A stretch of DNA of 36,116 nucleotides from Magnetococcales bacterium DCbin2 (GTDB taxonomy: Bacteria; Pseudomonadota; Magnetococcia; Magnetococcales; UBA8363): the NCBI GenBank assembly GCA_002753615.1, contig PEAO01000022.1, positions 377 through 36,492 on the forward strand. Direction: 5' to 3'. The notes beneath the pieces are model-generated. The model saw only the letters and a program-made list of their open reading frames with translations, had not been told where the DNA came from and did no database searches. Positions 1 to 6,546 of the stretch are shown piece by piece. Every line of letters starts with the position of its first letter. The first letter of the stretch is position 1. Made by a program: the position numbers and the translations under genes.

Positions 1-1761
1 CCGACTTTGGAAGAACGGTTCACCCGGACCAAACATGACCCCAATTTCCCCGCCAATGCCATACGTTACTGCCTGGAGGCGGTAAAAATACCCCTCTCCG
101 CAGTGGACCATGTGGTCTTTTATGACAAACCGTTTTTAAAATTTGAACGCTTGCTTGAAACCTATCTCGCCTTCGCCCCCCAGGGATTTGCGTCGTTTCG
201 CATGGCAATGATGGTATGGATCAAAGAGAAATTATTCCAAAAAAAATTGCTCCTGGATGAATTGCACAAGCTTGATCCCGCTTTTCAGGGAGAGTCCCGA
301 ATTCTGTTTGCCGAACACCACCAAAGCCACGCCGCCAGTGCTTTTTATCCATCTCCCTTCGCAGAAGCGGCGATTCTCACCATGGATGGCGTCGGAGAAT
401 GGGCCACCACCTCCATGGGGATAGGACGGGGCAATACCCTGGAACTGCTGAAGGAAATTCGCTTTCCCCATTCCCTGGGATTGCTCTACTCCGCCTTCAC
501 CTACTACACCGGCTTCAAAGTCAACTCTGGGGAATACAAGGTCATGGGGCTGGCCCCTTATGGTCAACCCCGCTTTGCCCAGATCATTCTAGACCACCTG
601 ATCGATGTCAAACCGGACGGCTCCTTTCGGATGGACATGTCGTATTTTAATTATTGCACCGGGTTGACCATGACGGGTGAAAAATTTCACCATCTTTTTG
701 GCGGCCCCCCCCGCAAACCGGAGGAGCGCATCACCCAAAGAGAGATGGATCTAGCCGCGTCGATTCAAGCCGTAGTCGAAGAAATCGTGTTGCGCCTGAC
801 CCGATCCTTGGCCAAAGAAACCGGCTGCCCCAATCTTTGCTTGGCTGGAGGTGTCGCCCTCAATTGTGTTGCCAACGGTAAAATTTTGCGTGACGGCCAA
901 TTTCAACGCCTCTGGATTCAACCCGCATCGGGTGACGCTGGCGGTGCCCTTGGGGCGGCGTTGGCAGGCCATTATTGGTTTTTGGATCAACCACGCACCC
1001 CGGCCCCCCCCCTGGATGCCATGAACGGGGCCTATCTTGGACCCGAATTCTCCCAGGAAGAGATTGAACACCGTTTGCATAATGTCGGTGCCCGCTTTGA
1101 AGTCTTGGATGAGAGCGGACTCCTGGATGCCTCGGTCACAGCCCTGATCGCAGAAAAAGCCCTCGGTTGGTTTCAAGGACGGATGGAGTTTGGCCCGCGT
1201 GCCTTGGGTGCCCGTTCCATCCTGGGCGATGCCCGATCACCGCACATGCAGTCCACGCTCAACCTGAAGGTTAAATTTCGCGAATCGTTTCGCCCCTTCG
1301 CCCCCTCCGTCCTGCGAGAAGATGTCCACCAATGGTTCCATCTCGACGGTGACAGCCCTTACATGCTTTTGGTGGATGATGTGCTGGAATCCCAACGGCT
1401 GGGGATGACCGATGCCCAACAACAACTTTTTGGCATCGAAAAGCTCAACATCCCCCGATCATCCATCCCCGCCGTCACCCATGTCGATTATTCGGCACGG
1501 ATTCAAACCGTACATCGTGAAACCAACCCACGCTATCATGCCCTGATCCAACGTTTTAAAGAACGGACCGGCTGCCCGGTCATCGTCAATACCAGCTTCA
1601 ACGTTCGCGGTGAACCCATCGTCGGTTCGCCAGAAGATGCCTTTCGTTGTTTCATGGGGACAGGGATAGAAACTTTGGCCATTGGCCGCTGCTTTTTGCG
1701 CAAGGAAAATCAGGATCCACAACTTTTGACGGACTACAAAGATCAGTTTGAATTGGATTAG
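1..1761 (+). CDS. NodU/CmcH-family carbamoyltransferase (5' end missing)
   Basis: This enzyme family transfers a carbamoyl group from carbamoyl phosphate to a hydroxyl of a sugar, polyketide or antibiotic. The N-terminal half is a Kae1/YrdC-like ASKHA domain and the C-terminal half is the family-specific domain. Visible marks are EERFTRTKHD at the beginning, HHQSHAASAFYPSPF, a DGVGEW loop, LAGGVALNCVANGK, GPRALGARSIL and NTSFNVRGEPIVGSPEDAF. The reading frame is open to base 1, and the first recognisable motif normally lies about 25-30 residues from the N-terminus, so the true start is upstream of the window; the TTG at base 7 is only an in-frame codon. It ends in TAG and converges on hicB. 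The substrate cannot be told from sequence. No glycan genes adjoin it inside the window. Confidence 0.93.
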   Translation, partial: PTLEERFTRTKHDPNFPANAIRYCLEAVKIPLSAVDHVVFYDKPFLKFERLLETYLAFAPQGFASFRMAMMVWIKEKLFQKKLLLDELHKLDPAFQGESRILFAEHHQSHAASAFYPSPFAEAAILTMDGVGEWATTSMGIGRGNTLELLKEIRFPHSLGLLYSAFTYYTGFKVNSGEYKVMGLAPYGQPRFAQIILDHLIDVKPDGSFRMDMSYFNYCTGLTMTGEKFHHLFGGPPRKPEERITQREMDLAASIQAVVEEIVLRLTRSLAKETGCPNLCLAGGVALNCVANGKILRDGQFQRLWIQPASGDAGGALGAALAGHYWFLDQPRTPAPPLDAMNGAYLGPEFSQEEIEHRLHNVGARFEVLDESGLLDASVTALIAEKALGWFQGRMEFGPRALGARSILGDARSPHMQSTLNLKVKFRESFRPFAPSVLREDVHQWFHLDGDSPYMLLVDDVLESQRLGMTDAQQQLFGIEKLNIPRSSIPAVTHVDYSARIQTVHRETNPRYHALIQRFKERTGCPVIVNTSFNVRGEPIVGSPEDAFRCFMGTGIETLAIGRCFLRKENQDPQLLTDYKDQFELD

Positions 1762-1806
1762 AGGGAAGGAGTCGTGGCGTTCGTAGCCGCCAAGTAACCG
1801 ATAATA

Positions 1807-2232
1807 TCATGCAGCATCGCGGACAATAATCTCAATGCGCTTGCCCAGGGCTGCCAAGGCCGCTTCCATGAGATCTATCCGGGTGGCGTGACGCAGATCC
1901 AACAGCCGATCCACCTGGGGCAGATGCCACCCCAACCGCCGGGCCAGTTCCGCTTTGCCAATTTTACCATGACGCATGGCGGCATAAATATCCAGCTTGA
2001 TACAAACCTGCGCCGAAGGGGTCACCGTTGGACGACCCGCAGCAGCAGAGGGTAGAGGCAGATCACGGCGACCATCCACATAAAACGCCAACGCCGTCTC
2101 CAGCGCATCCACAGCGCGAATCAATGCCTCTTCCCGATCATCGCCAAAAGTGTGGACCTCAGGAATGTCGGGTAAAGAAACCAAAATCGTGCCATTCGTG
2201 TCATCGGTCAATTCAACAGGGTAATCCCACAT
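1807..2232 (-). CDS. hicB: HicB-type antitoxin
   Basis: The protein is a 141-residue HicB-like antitoxin. The N-terminal part (about 1-60) has the partial RNase H fold seen in HicB, with a pattern like LVSLPDIPEVHTFGDDREEA followed by an A-rich helix. The C-terminal part (about 85-135) is an XRE-like helix-turn-helix around KAELARRLGWHLPQVDRLL, expected to bind the operon promoter. HicB normally neutralises the mRNA interferase HicA and autorepresses the pair. A good ribosome site, AGGGAAG, lies 6 bases before the ATG. The toxin gene lies immediately upstream, 11 bp away once its frameshift is repaired, so the site overlaps the end of hicA. Since that toxin is disrupted, the antitoxin may now be an orphan regulator. 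Confidence 0.88.
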   Translation of the reverse strand: MWDYPVELTDDTNGTILVSLPDIPEVHTFGDDREEALIRAVDALETALAFYVDGRRDLPLPSAAAGRPTVTPSAQVCIKLDIYAAMRHGKIGKAELARRLGWHLPQVDRLLDLRHATRIDLMEAALAALGKRIEIIVRDAA

Positions 2233-2243
2233 CGCGCACTTCC

Positions 2244-2427
2244 CTATTTTAACTCCAAATCTTTCTTAATCTTTAGCAATCAAACCTTTGCCAAGTTCTT
2301 TTCCCATACCATGCATAGGAAGAATCGAACTCCGACCATTCAAATTCACCCGCAAATGTCCACCCTTTCCTGGAATAAACGTCGCCCCTTGCCGGAACAG
2401 CCATCGTTTGAATTCGTTGCTGTTCAT
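2244..2427 (-). pseudogene. hicA: HicA-type toxin, frameshifted near the C-terminus
   Basis: HicA is a small double-stranded-RNA-binding-fold mRNA interferase. From the ATG at 2427 the frame reads MNSNEFKRWLFRQGATF, then PGKGGHLRV with the catalytic His, then LPMHG and GKELGKGLIAKD, and hits a stop at 2266 (53 residues). Dropping one A from the AAA at about 2274-2276 gives GLIAKIKKDLELK and a TAG at 2244, which is exactly the usual HicA tail and a usual length of 60 residues. The lesion is therefore a single-base insertion in a short A run. The catalytic His and most of the fold are upstream of it, so residual activity is possible, but the last helix is lost. A second, truncated copy lies at 3170-3298. 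It could also be a sequencing error. Confidence 0.82.
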
Positions 2428-2451
2428 GTCCGGGAGACTACACGATTTGAG
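2348..2451. repeat. 104-bp direct repeat, copy 1 (inside and before hicA)
   Basis: This copy aligns without gaps to 3219-3322, with 8 mismatches by my count (about 92% identity). It covers the first part of hicA, on the minus strand, and about 24 bases upstream of its start codon. The two copies are 871 bp apart and bracket the DUF3782-like gene. Confidence 0.9.
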
Positions 2452-2538
2452 GCTAACCGTAGCGTAACATTTTAAAATATAACTATTTATTTTTGTAAAT
2501 ATCGTAATACAAGACATGACCCTGCAATGGATCCCTTT

Positions 2539-3177
2539 TTACCATTCCCGTGGAATGAACGCCTCGTCATTGGCAAGGGTTAACGTTTCACCCGTCTGCA
2601 TGATGACGAATAATCCATTCTTGATGGCAAAACGAATGACCTGATCCTCAATCACCATGGCGGCGACCGCTCCCATCGTCCGCTTGTCGGCATACTCCGG
2701 AAAGAACTCCCTGAATTCTTCCAGGCGTGTCATGTGATCCCGCACATCATCCAGGGTCAACTTGCTTTTGACCTCCACCAGGATTGCGGCATCGGTATCG
2801 ACCACAAACAGATCGATTTCCATGCGGCGGTCGCCCGGCAAATCCGCTTCCATGCGCCGACTGACCTTATGCACCGGGATGCCCCTTTGCGCAAACAGGG
2901 TTTTGCACGCGGGCGCGACCAGCCCCTCCACGAATTCTCCCAGGCGATTCCCCAGCTTGCCGAGCTGTTTGTTGAGCTGTTTATTGAGCTGTTTGTTCAC
3001 TTCCTTGATTTCTTTACTCGTCTCCTGCATCTGACGACTGGTCTCGGCGAACATTTCCCGCACCATTCGGTCCGTTTCTTTGTTGATTTCTTTGTTGGCT
3101 TCTCGGTCTTCTCGCATCCTGCGGTCTGTCTCCAGGAACGCCTTCCATACATCTTCCAGAGTCACGGTTTCAGACAT
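2539..3177 (-). CDS. DUF3782-like PD-(D/E)XK nuclease-fold protein with coiled coil
   Basis: This 212-residue protein starts at the ATG at 3177, preceded by GGAGAAAG; an upstream in-frame start at 3234 would only add residues read from a hicA remnant in another frame. Residues about 20-90 form a charged coiled coil (repeated KE/NK/ET heptads) that includes three tandem NKQL units, encoded by a 12-bp repeat at 2962-2997. The C-terminal half (about 90-205) has the PD-(D/E)XK core: MEIDLFVVD supplies the Asp and ILVEVKSKL the E-x-K. The family is common, often multicopy, in bacteria and cyanobacteria with no assigned biological role; a nuclease activity is inferred from the fold only. Its start overlaps the end of the truncated hicA frame by 8 bases, and a frameshifted hicA follows 112 bp downstream, so it is part of a rearranged toxin locus. 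Confidence 0.85.
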   Translation of the reverse strand: MSETVTLEDVWKAFLETDRRMREDREANKEINKETDRMVREMFAETSRQMQETSKEIKEVNKQLNKQLNKQLGKLGNRLGEFVEGLVAPACKTLFAQRGIPVHKVSRRMEADLPGDRRMEIDLFVVDTDAAILVEVKSKLTLDDVRDHMTRLEEFREFFPEYADKRTMGAVAAMVIEDQVIRFAIKNGLFVIMQTGETLTLANDEAFIPREW

Positions 3178-3298
3178 TTTCTTTCTCCAACAAGAAAAAA
3201 ATGGGGGCATTCCGATGTACCCGCAAATGTCCACCCTTTCCTGGGATAAACGTCGCTCCTTGCCGGGCCAGCCATCGTTTGAATTCGTTGCCGTTCAT
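3170..3298 (-). pseudogene. Truncated second hicA copy
   Basis: From an ATG at 3298 the frame encodes 27 HicA-like residues (MNGNEFKRWLARQGATF followed by PGKGGHLRV), nearly identical to the copy at 2427, then runs into 15 unrelated residues and stops at 3170 just inside the DUF3782-like gene. The catalytic-His region is kept, but the rest of the fold is missing, so it should not work as a toxin. It may still be translated and couple translation into the downstream gene, because its TGA overlaps that gene's start region. Confidence 0.8.
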
Positions 3299-3322
3299 GT
3301 CCAGGAGATTACACAATTTGAG
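3219..3322. repeat. 104-bp direct repeat, copy 2 (truncated hicA)
   Basis: Partner of 2348-2451, same orientation, no indels. Homology ends abruptly at 3218, exactly where the truncated hicA stops resembling hicA, and at 3323 on the other side. Confidence 0.9.
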
Positions 3323-3420
3323 AATGGCAGGTCAACAGAAATGTTGTGTTTTGAGGAAAGTCACACTCCAACAAAAAGGACTTACACCGTGAATCATGTA
3401 AGATTGATCCCGTAACGCCT

Positions 3421-3664
3421 GGCCGACGCGATGACCCGCCCGGTTTCCGGGTCTTCCGCGAGGCGGCGGTCAACCTGCTGATCCATCAGGACTACGGCGA
3501 CTATTCCCGCAAAGCCGTCATCAAATTTCTCCGAGACGGCATTCATCTTCTAGAACCCCGGAGACGTGTTCGGCGACGATTCCCGTCTCTGGGAACCGGG
3601 CGAAAAGGAAGTGTGCAATCCCTCTATCGCGATGGCCATGACAATTCAGGCTTGCTTAAGCTGA
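3421..3664 (+). pseudogene. Remnant of an AlbA_2/Schlafen-type ATP-binding transcriptional regulator
   Basis: The fragment lacks a start and is broken. One frame gives FREAAVNLLIHQDYGD then SRKAVIKFLRDGI; the next frame continues with a stop in place of the expected Trp, then NPGDVFGDDSRLWEPGEKEV and CNPSIAMAM. Together they match the C-terminal ATPase-like part (RecG-like 'DNA-binding domain, ATP-binding protein') of AlbA_2 proteins, where the usual wording is IxWNPG. So there is at least one 1-base shift near 3550 and one TGG-to-TAG change, and the N-terminal AlbA_2 domain and the far C-terminus are absent. The sequence from 3323 to 3420 has no recognisable gene. This confirms that the patch around the hicA copies is a decaying accessory region. 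Confidence 0.72.
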
Positions 3665-3725
3665 AATCTATAAGACCTGGATGGAATCCTGAATCGGATT
3701 GCTGCTGGAGTTTAAGTTGTTGCTG

Positions 3726-3917
3726 CTAGACCTGAAGCTGTTGCTGCTGATATCGCTCCTGTTGCTGCTGATATTGCTCTTGATTCAGACAATTCTGGTA
3801 AGCCTGTTGAAGGTACTGATCGTTAGGCCCTCCTGTCCGGTTTGGAAAAGGACAAAAAGCACTTGCTGTCGACGCAAACAAAGTGATTGTCAGTGCCATC
3901 AAAATTGTCTTTTTCAA
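3726..3917 (-). CDS. Small secreted Gln-rich protein
   Basis: The 63-residue product has a clear signal peptide: MKK, a hydrophobic stretch ILMALTITLFAST, then an ASA cleavage site at about residue 20. The mature part of about 42 residues is dominated by Gln, Asn and Tyr with near-repeated QYQQQQ/RYQQQQ units, which are visible in the DNA as repeated TTGCTGCTGATAT(C/T)GCTC. The start is TTG, preceded at good distance by AGGAGAG. A strong hairpin lies 38 bases upstream. I do not recognise the family. Similar short signal-peptide proteins are annotated as hypothetical in many Proteobacteria. Its role is unknown; an envelope or periplasmic location is inferred from the signal peptide. Confidence 0.6.
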   Translation of the reverse strand: MKKTILMALTITLFASTASAFCPFPNRTGGPNDQYLQQAYQNCLNQEQYQQQQERYQQQQLQV

Positions 3918-3954
3918 TTTCTCTCTCCTAGAGGATCAACCGAACCGAATTGAT

Positions 3955-3979
3955 GGGTAGAGCTGCGCCAGCTTTACCC
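3955..3979. repeat. Hairpin/inverted repeat upstream of the small secreted protein gene
   Basis: Eleven-base arms GGGTAGAGCTG and CAGCTTTACCC with a CGC loop and one G:T position. There is no T run on either side, so a terminator is unlikely. It sits 38 bases before the TTG start at 3917, in the leader or promoter zone, so an operator or a leader hairpin are both possible. Confidence 0.5.
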
Positions 3980-4099
3980 GGGCATCTTCAGTATTCTAAT
4001 ATAATAAAAAATTTCATGGGATTGATGTACGTTGTCCTGGTTGTTATTGTACCCAGGTCAAAGACGGTGAAACGTCAGTCATTCAGCGGATGGTGAAAC

Positions 4100-4175
4100 T
4101 GGCTCCCCGGCGCGGACTCGAACCACGGACAAGGTGGTTAACAGCCACCTGCTCTACCAACTGAGCTACCGGGGA
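4100..4175 (-). tRNA. tRNA-Asn (GTT)
   Basis: On the minus strand the 76 bases form a complete cloverleaf: acceptor TCCCCGG with CCGGGGA, D arm with AGCTCAGTTGGTAGAGC, anticodon arm GGTGG-CTGTTAA-CCACC giving anticodon GTT, and the T arm with GGTTCGAGTCC. Discriminator base G and an encoded CCA end follow. A canonical sigma70 promoter lies 35 bases upstream. Confidence 0.97.
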
Positions 4176-4185
4176 ATGTACAGAA

Positions 4186-4200
4186 GGGGCACGTTGCCCC
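4186..4200 (-). other. Short perfect hairpin in the tRNA-Asn leader
   Basis: GGGGCA-CGT-TGCCCC gives a 6-bp G/C-rich stem with a 3-base loop. It lies between the promoter and the mature 5' end of the tRNA, so it would be part of the precursor leader removed by RNase P. No T run follows, so it is not a standard terminator. Confidence 0.45.
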
Positions 4201-4209
4201 AGGTGGGGG

Positions 4210-4238
4210 ATATTAGGGTGCGATCTTTTCCTGGTCAA
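4210..4238 (-). promoter_or_regulatory. sigma70 promoter of tRNA-Asn
   Basis: On the minus strand TTGACC (4238-4233), a 17-base spacer and TAATAT (4215-4210) match the consensus -35 and -10 elements well. Transcription would begin near 4203, about 28 bases before the mature tRNA. Confidence 0.75.
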
Positions 4239-4370
4239 GGAATTTCCAGAAAAAGACTTAAAAAAATCGGTCGGGCGGTTTTCGAGAAATAATCGGCAAT
4301 CTATGGTATGATATTTGCTTTCACATTTTAGGGAGTTTTCCAAACCAACCATTTTCAATGGGGTTCACTC

Positions 4371-4556
4371 ATGGAACGTGATCATGGACTCAAAAGGCTG
4401 GCCAACGAAAGGGGGGCGCAGACTTTTTTCTTCGCCACCAAAGTTGATCTTATCGAATGCATCGATGATAGAAAAAAGGTGACCGGGAAAGCCCGCCTCC
4501 CCAACCTGAAACCATCAGGAAGATCGCTTCTCCTCAAAGCCCAGATTGATCACTGA
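4371..4556 (+). CDS. Hypothetical 61-residue protein (doubtful)
   Basis: A short basic open frame begins at an ATG preceded by a weak GGGG site and ends 17 bases before the MoeB-like gene, in the same direction. The product has no recognisable domain, signal peptide or membrane segment. Its position makes a leader gene for the MoeB-like protein possible, but it may simply be an open frame in the leader of that gene. Confidence 0.25.
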   Translation: MERDHGLKRLANERGAQTFFFATKVDLIECIDDRKKVTGKARLPNLKPSGRSLLLKAQIDH

Positions 4557-4573
4557 ATGGATGGTCAAAACCC

Positions 4574-5332
4574 ATGCCCCTCGATGATTCCCAAATTGAA
4601 CGGTATTCCCGCCAGATCTTGCTCAAAGAGATCGGTGGCACCGGGCAAGAAAAGCTTCTTAATTCCACGGTATTCATCCTGGGTGCTGGAGGTTTGGGGG
4701 GACCATCGGCGTTATACCTCGCCGCAGCCGGTATCGGCACGCTGATCATCGCCGATTCCGACCAAGTAGAACTTTCCAATCTTCAACGTCAAATCCTCTA
4801 TAAAACCTCCGACATCGGCCAACCCAAGGGAAAGGTCGCAGCCAGGACGTTGCGTCAACTCAACACCGATATCCATGTTTGGTATTCTGGAGAACGGATC
4901 ACCGATGTGCAGTTGGATGAGGTACTGCCCGGATGTCAGTTGGCCTTGGATGCCAGTGATAATTTTGCGACCCGATATCTCTTGAATGCCGCCTGCCTGC
5001 GCCATCATAAGCCTTTAGTGACGGGGGCGGTCATGGGGTTTGAAGGTCAAGTGGCGGTTTTTCGTCATGGCGTTGATCCCCAAGCCCCCTGTTATCAGTG
5101 TCTCTACCCCACCACACCGCAAACCAACAATGCCTCCTGTGCCACCAGCGGGGTTTTGGGTGGTATCGCAGGCATTATCGGCTCCTTACAGGCGGTGGAG
5201 GCGATCAAAGAACTCCTCGGCATCGGGACCACGTTGGCGGGAGAGTTGCTCCTCGTCAATGCCCTCGATGTACTCTTTCACCGGGTCCGTATCGCCAAAA
5301 ATCCCTCCTGCCCGACTTGCCGCAAGGGATGA
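4574..5332 (+). CDS. moeB: MoeB/ThiF/HesA-family adenylyltransferase (E1-like)
   Basis: This family activates the C-terminal Gly-Gly of a ubiquitin-like sulfur carrier (MoaD or ThiS) by adenylation, for molybdopterin or thiamine synthesis. The 252-residue length fits MoeB. Visible are the N-terminal YSRQILL motif at 11-17, the nucleotide-binding GAGGLGG at 37-43, the DxDxVxxSNLQRQ motif at 61-73 and ALDASDNFATR at 125-134. The zinc cysteines are CYQC at 173-176 and CPTC at 246-249. A Cys at 189 (ASCATSGVLG) sits where the thiolation or catalytic region of MoeB lies. There is no rhodanese domain. No MoaD or ThiS partner is in the window, so moeB versus thiF cannot be decided from context. It converges on the ChaN-like gene with 3 bases between the stops. 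Confidence 0.88.
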   Translation: MPLDDSQIERYSRQILLKEIGGTGQEKLLNSTVFILGAGGLGGPSALYLAAAGIGTLIIADSDQVELSNLQRQILYKTSDIGQPKGKVAARTLRQLNTDIHVWYSGERITDVQLDEVLPGCQLALDASDNFATRYLLNAACLRHHKPLVTGAVMGFEGQVAVFRHGVDPQAPCYQCLYPTTPQTNNASCATSGVLGGIAGIIGSLQAVEAIKELLGIGTTLAGELLLVNALDVLFHRVRIAKNPSCPTCRKG

Positions 5333-5335
5333 AAA

Positions 5336-5545
5336 CTACCCCTTGATGGATTGGCCATCCAAATCGATGGTCACGCGATGTTCTTGATGATTGCGAATAA
5401 ACGTTAAAACAGGCTTTGGATTACGCGATGGGGAACGGAGCAACCGCACCAGTGTGTGCGGTTTGGGGAGGGGTTGTTGGTCCAGACGGATGGGTTGGTC
5501 GCCCACTTGAAGTCCAGCACGCTCTCCGGGAGAACCGGGAGTCAC
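5336..5545 (-). pseudogene. Detached PDZ-like tail of the ChaN-like gene
   Basis: The frame downstream of the poly-G lesion encodes a PDZ-like segment, with VTPGSPGERAGLQVGDQPIR followed by a region ending in LTFIRN and a strand-rich tail. This pattern is that of the C-terminal half of a PDZ domain, and it has no ribosome site of its own. In the present sequence it is out of frame with the ChaN-like domain. Adding one G to the tract at 5563-5572 would fuse it to the upstream frame, giving a 403-residue ChaN-PDZ protein. Confidence 0.75.
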
Positions 5546-6546
5546 TTCGGTAATGACAATGGCCCCCCCCCCTCCCCTTCGGTAATGACAATGGCCCCCC
5601 CCCTCCCCGCCCCCCCCTCCCCTTGGGAAGAAACGGAAGCCGCCTCCAGGGCAACCCCCATCCGGGACAAGGGTTTGGTTGGAACTGGATGGGGTGTCCC
5701 CCAGACAAAATCGGAAGCTTGGTAAGAGATGGGGTTGTCTTGTCCATCCCAGGGGAGCAGAACAACGGTGTCATTTTGCAACCCCATGGCCGCCAGTTGG
5801 TGGGGGATGCCATGTTTCATGAGCAGATGACCCGAACCGGCCAACCCCACCACCCGTCCCTGGGGGTGTCGATGAGACCAATCGGCGATGGCCTGGGCCA
5901 TGACCCCATCCCACACACGCTGGGCATCGATAAAATAATCCAAATTGCCAGCAGCCGCCATCATGGGGTGGCTATGGAAAACCTCCTGCAACCGCCTACG
6001 ATATTCGGGCAATGGCTGCGCCAGAGGGGGGAGATTTTTTCTTGTGGATCCCTCCAGACTCTCCAAACCACGCATACGCACCTGACTGACGATGGTGCGG
6101 TCGATGTTCATAGCCAGCAAAGGGATATGACGCTCCTTGGCCAGACGGAGAATGGGGAGATACAACTCGGCATCAAACCCCCAGGTAAAATACCAGGATG
6201 TCTGGTCCAAAAATTCATCCTCGTTCAGCGTTCCGGCACTCCATTGGTCCAAAATGGGCTGCATACTCCGAGGAAACATCTCCATGGCCACCGCCAGTTC
6301 ACCCCCACGATCCGCCATGGCGGCAATGACATGTTTCTGGACGGCATGGTGTTCCGGGTCATCATGGGTCTCCCCCACCAAAATAACCCGATAGCGGGCC
6401 AACGCATCCATGAGAACCGACTGCTCCAGTCGATTTCCATCGGCTTGAACCCCAAGTCGAAAAACTTCCCCAGGTTCCACCGTCATACCACCCATACCGA
6501 GTACCTGTAACAGAACGAATAAGGTTAAGAAACCGATGATACCCAT
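5542..6546 (-). CDS. ChaN-like haem-binding/TIKI-fold protein (PDZ tail shifted out of frame)
   Basis: ChaN (DUF399) proteins belong to the TIKI/EreA-like fold; in Campylobacter ChaN is an iron-regulated lipoprotein that binds haem. Here the ATG at 6546 has AGAAGG at the right distance. It opens with a hydrophobic segment (about 3-20) that could be a signal anchor. No lipobox Cys is visible. The core (about 45-290) has VILVGETHDDPEHH at 54-67, an AMEMFPR motif at about 87-93, DYFIDAQRVWD and VVGLAGSGHLLMKHG. After about residue 315 the sequence becomes a Gly/Glu-rich, low-complexity stretch, and a frameshift in a G tract ends the frame at 5542, cutting off a PDZ segment. The fused ChaN-PDZ arrangement is the likely intact form. 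Confidence 0.85.
   Translation of the reverse strand: MGIIGFLTLFVLLQVLGMGGMTVEPGEVFRLGVQADGNRLEQSVLMDALARYRVILVGETHDDPEHHAVQKHVIAAMADRGGELAVAMEMFPRSMQPILDQWSAGTLNEDEFLDQTSWYFTWGFDAELYLPILRLAKERHIPLLAMNIDRTIVSQVRMRGLESLEGSTRKNLPPLAQPLPEYRRRLQEVFHSHPMMAAAGNLDYFIDAQRVWDGVMAQAIADWSHRHPQGRVVGLAGSGHLLMKHGIPHQLAAMGLQNDTVVLLPWDGQDNPISYQASDFVWGTPHPVPTKPLSRMGVALEAASVSSQGEGGAGRGGAIVITEGEGGGPLSLPK
5546..5624. repeat. 32-bp tandem duplication with C/G homopolymer tracts
   Basis: The unit TTCGGTAATGACAATGG plus a C run and TCCCC is present at 5546 and again at 5578, 32 bases apart. The C runs are 10 and 9 long, and a third partial C8-TCCCC follows at 5610-5622. The period is not a multiple of three, so the duplication shifts the reading frame of the ChaN-PDZ gene; 33 bp would keep it. 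Confidence 0.9.

Noticed and set aside
2962..2997. Three 12-bp repeats as a mobile or CRISPR-like array
   Set aside because: They are in-frame codon repeats encoding NKQL in the coiled coil, with no spacers.
2734..3249. Plus-strand open frame of 171 codons opposite the DUF3782-like gene
   Set aside because: Mirror of the coiled-coil gene; His/Phe-rich product typical of antisense reading of Glu/Lys-rich heptads.
4034..4060. CCTGG...CCAGG hairpin after tRNA-Asn as a terminator
   Set aside because: Stem of only 5 bases, 12-base loop and no T run.
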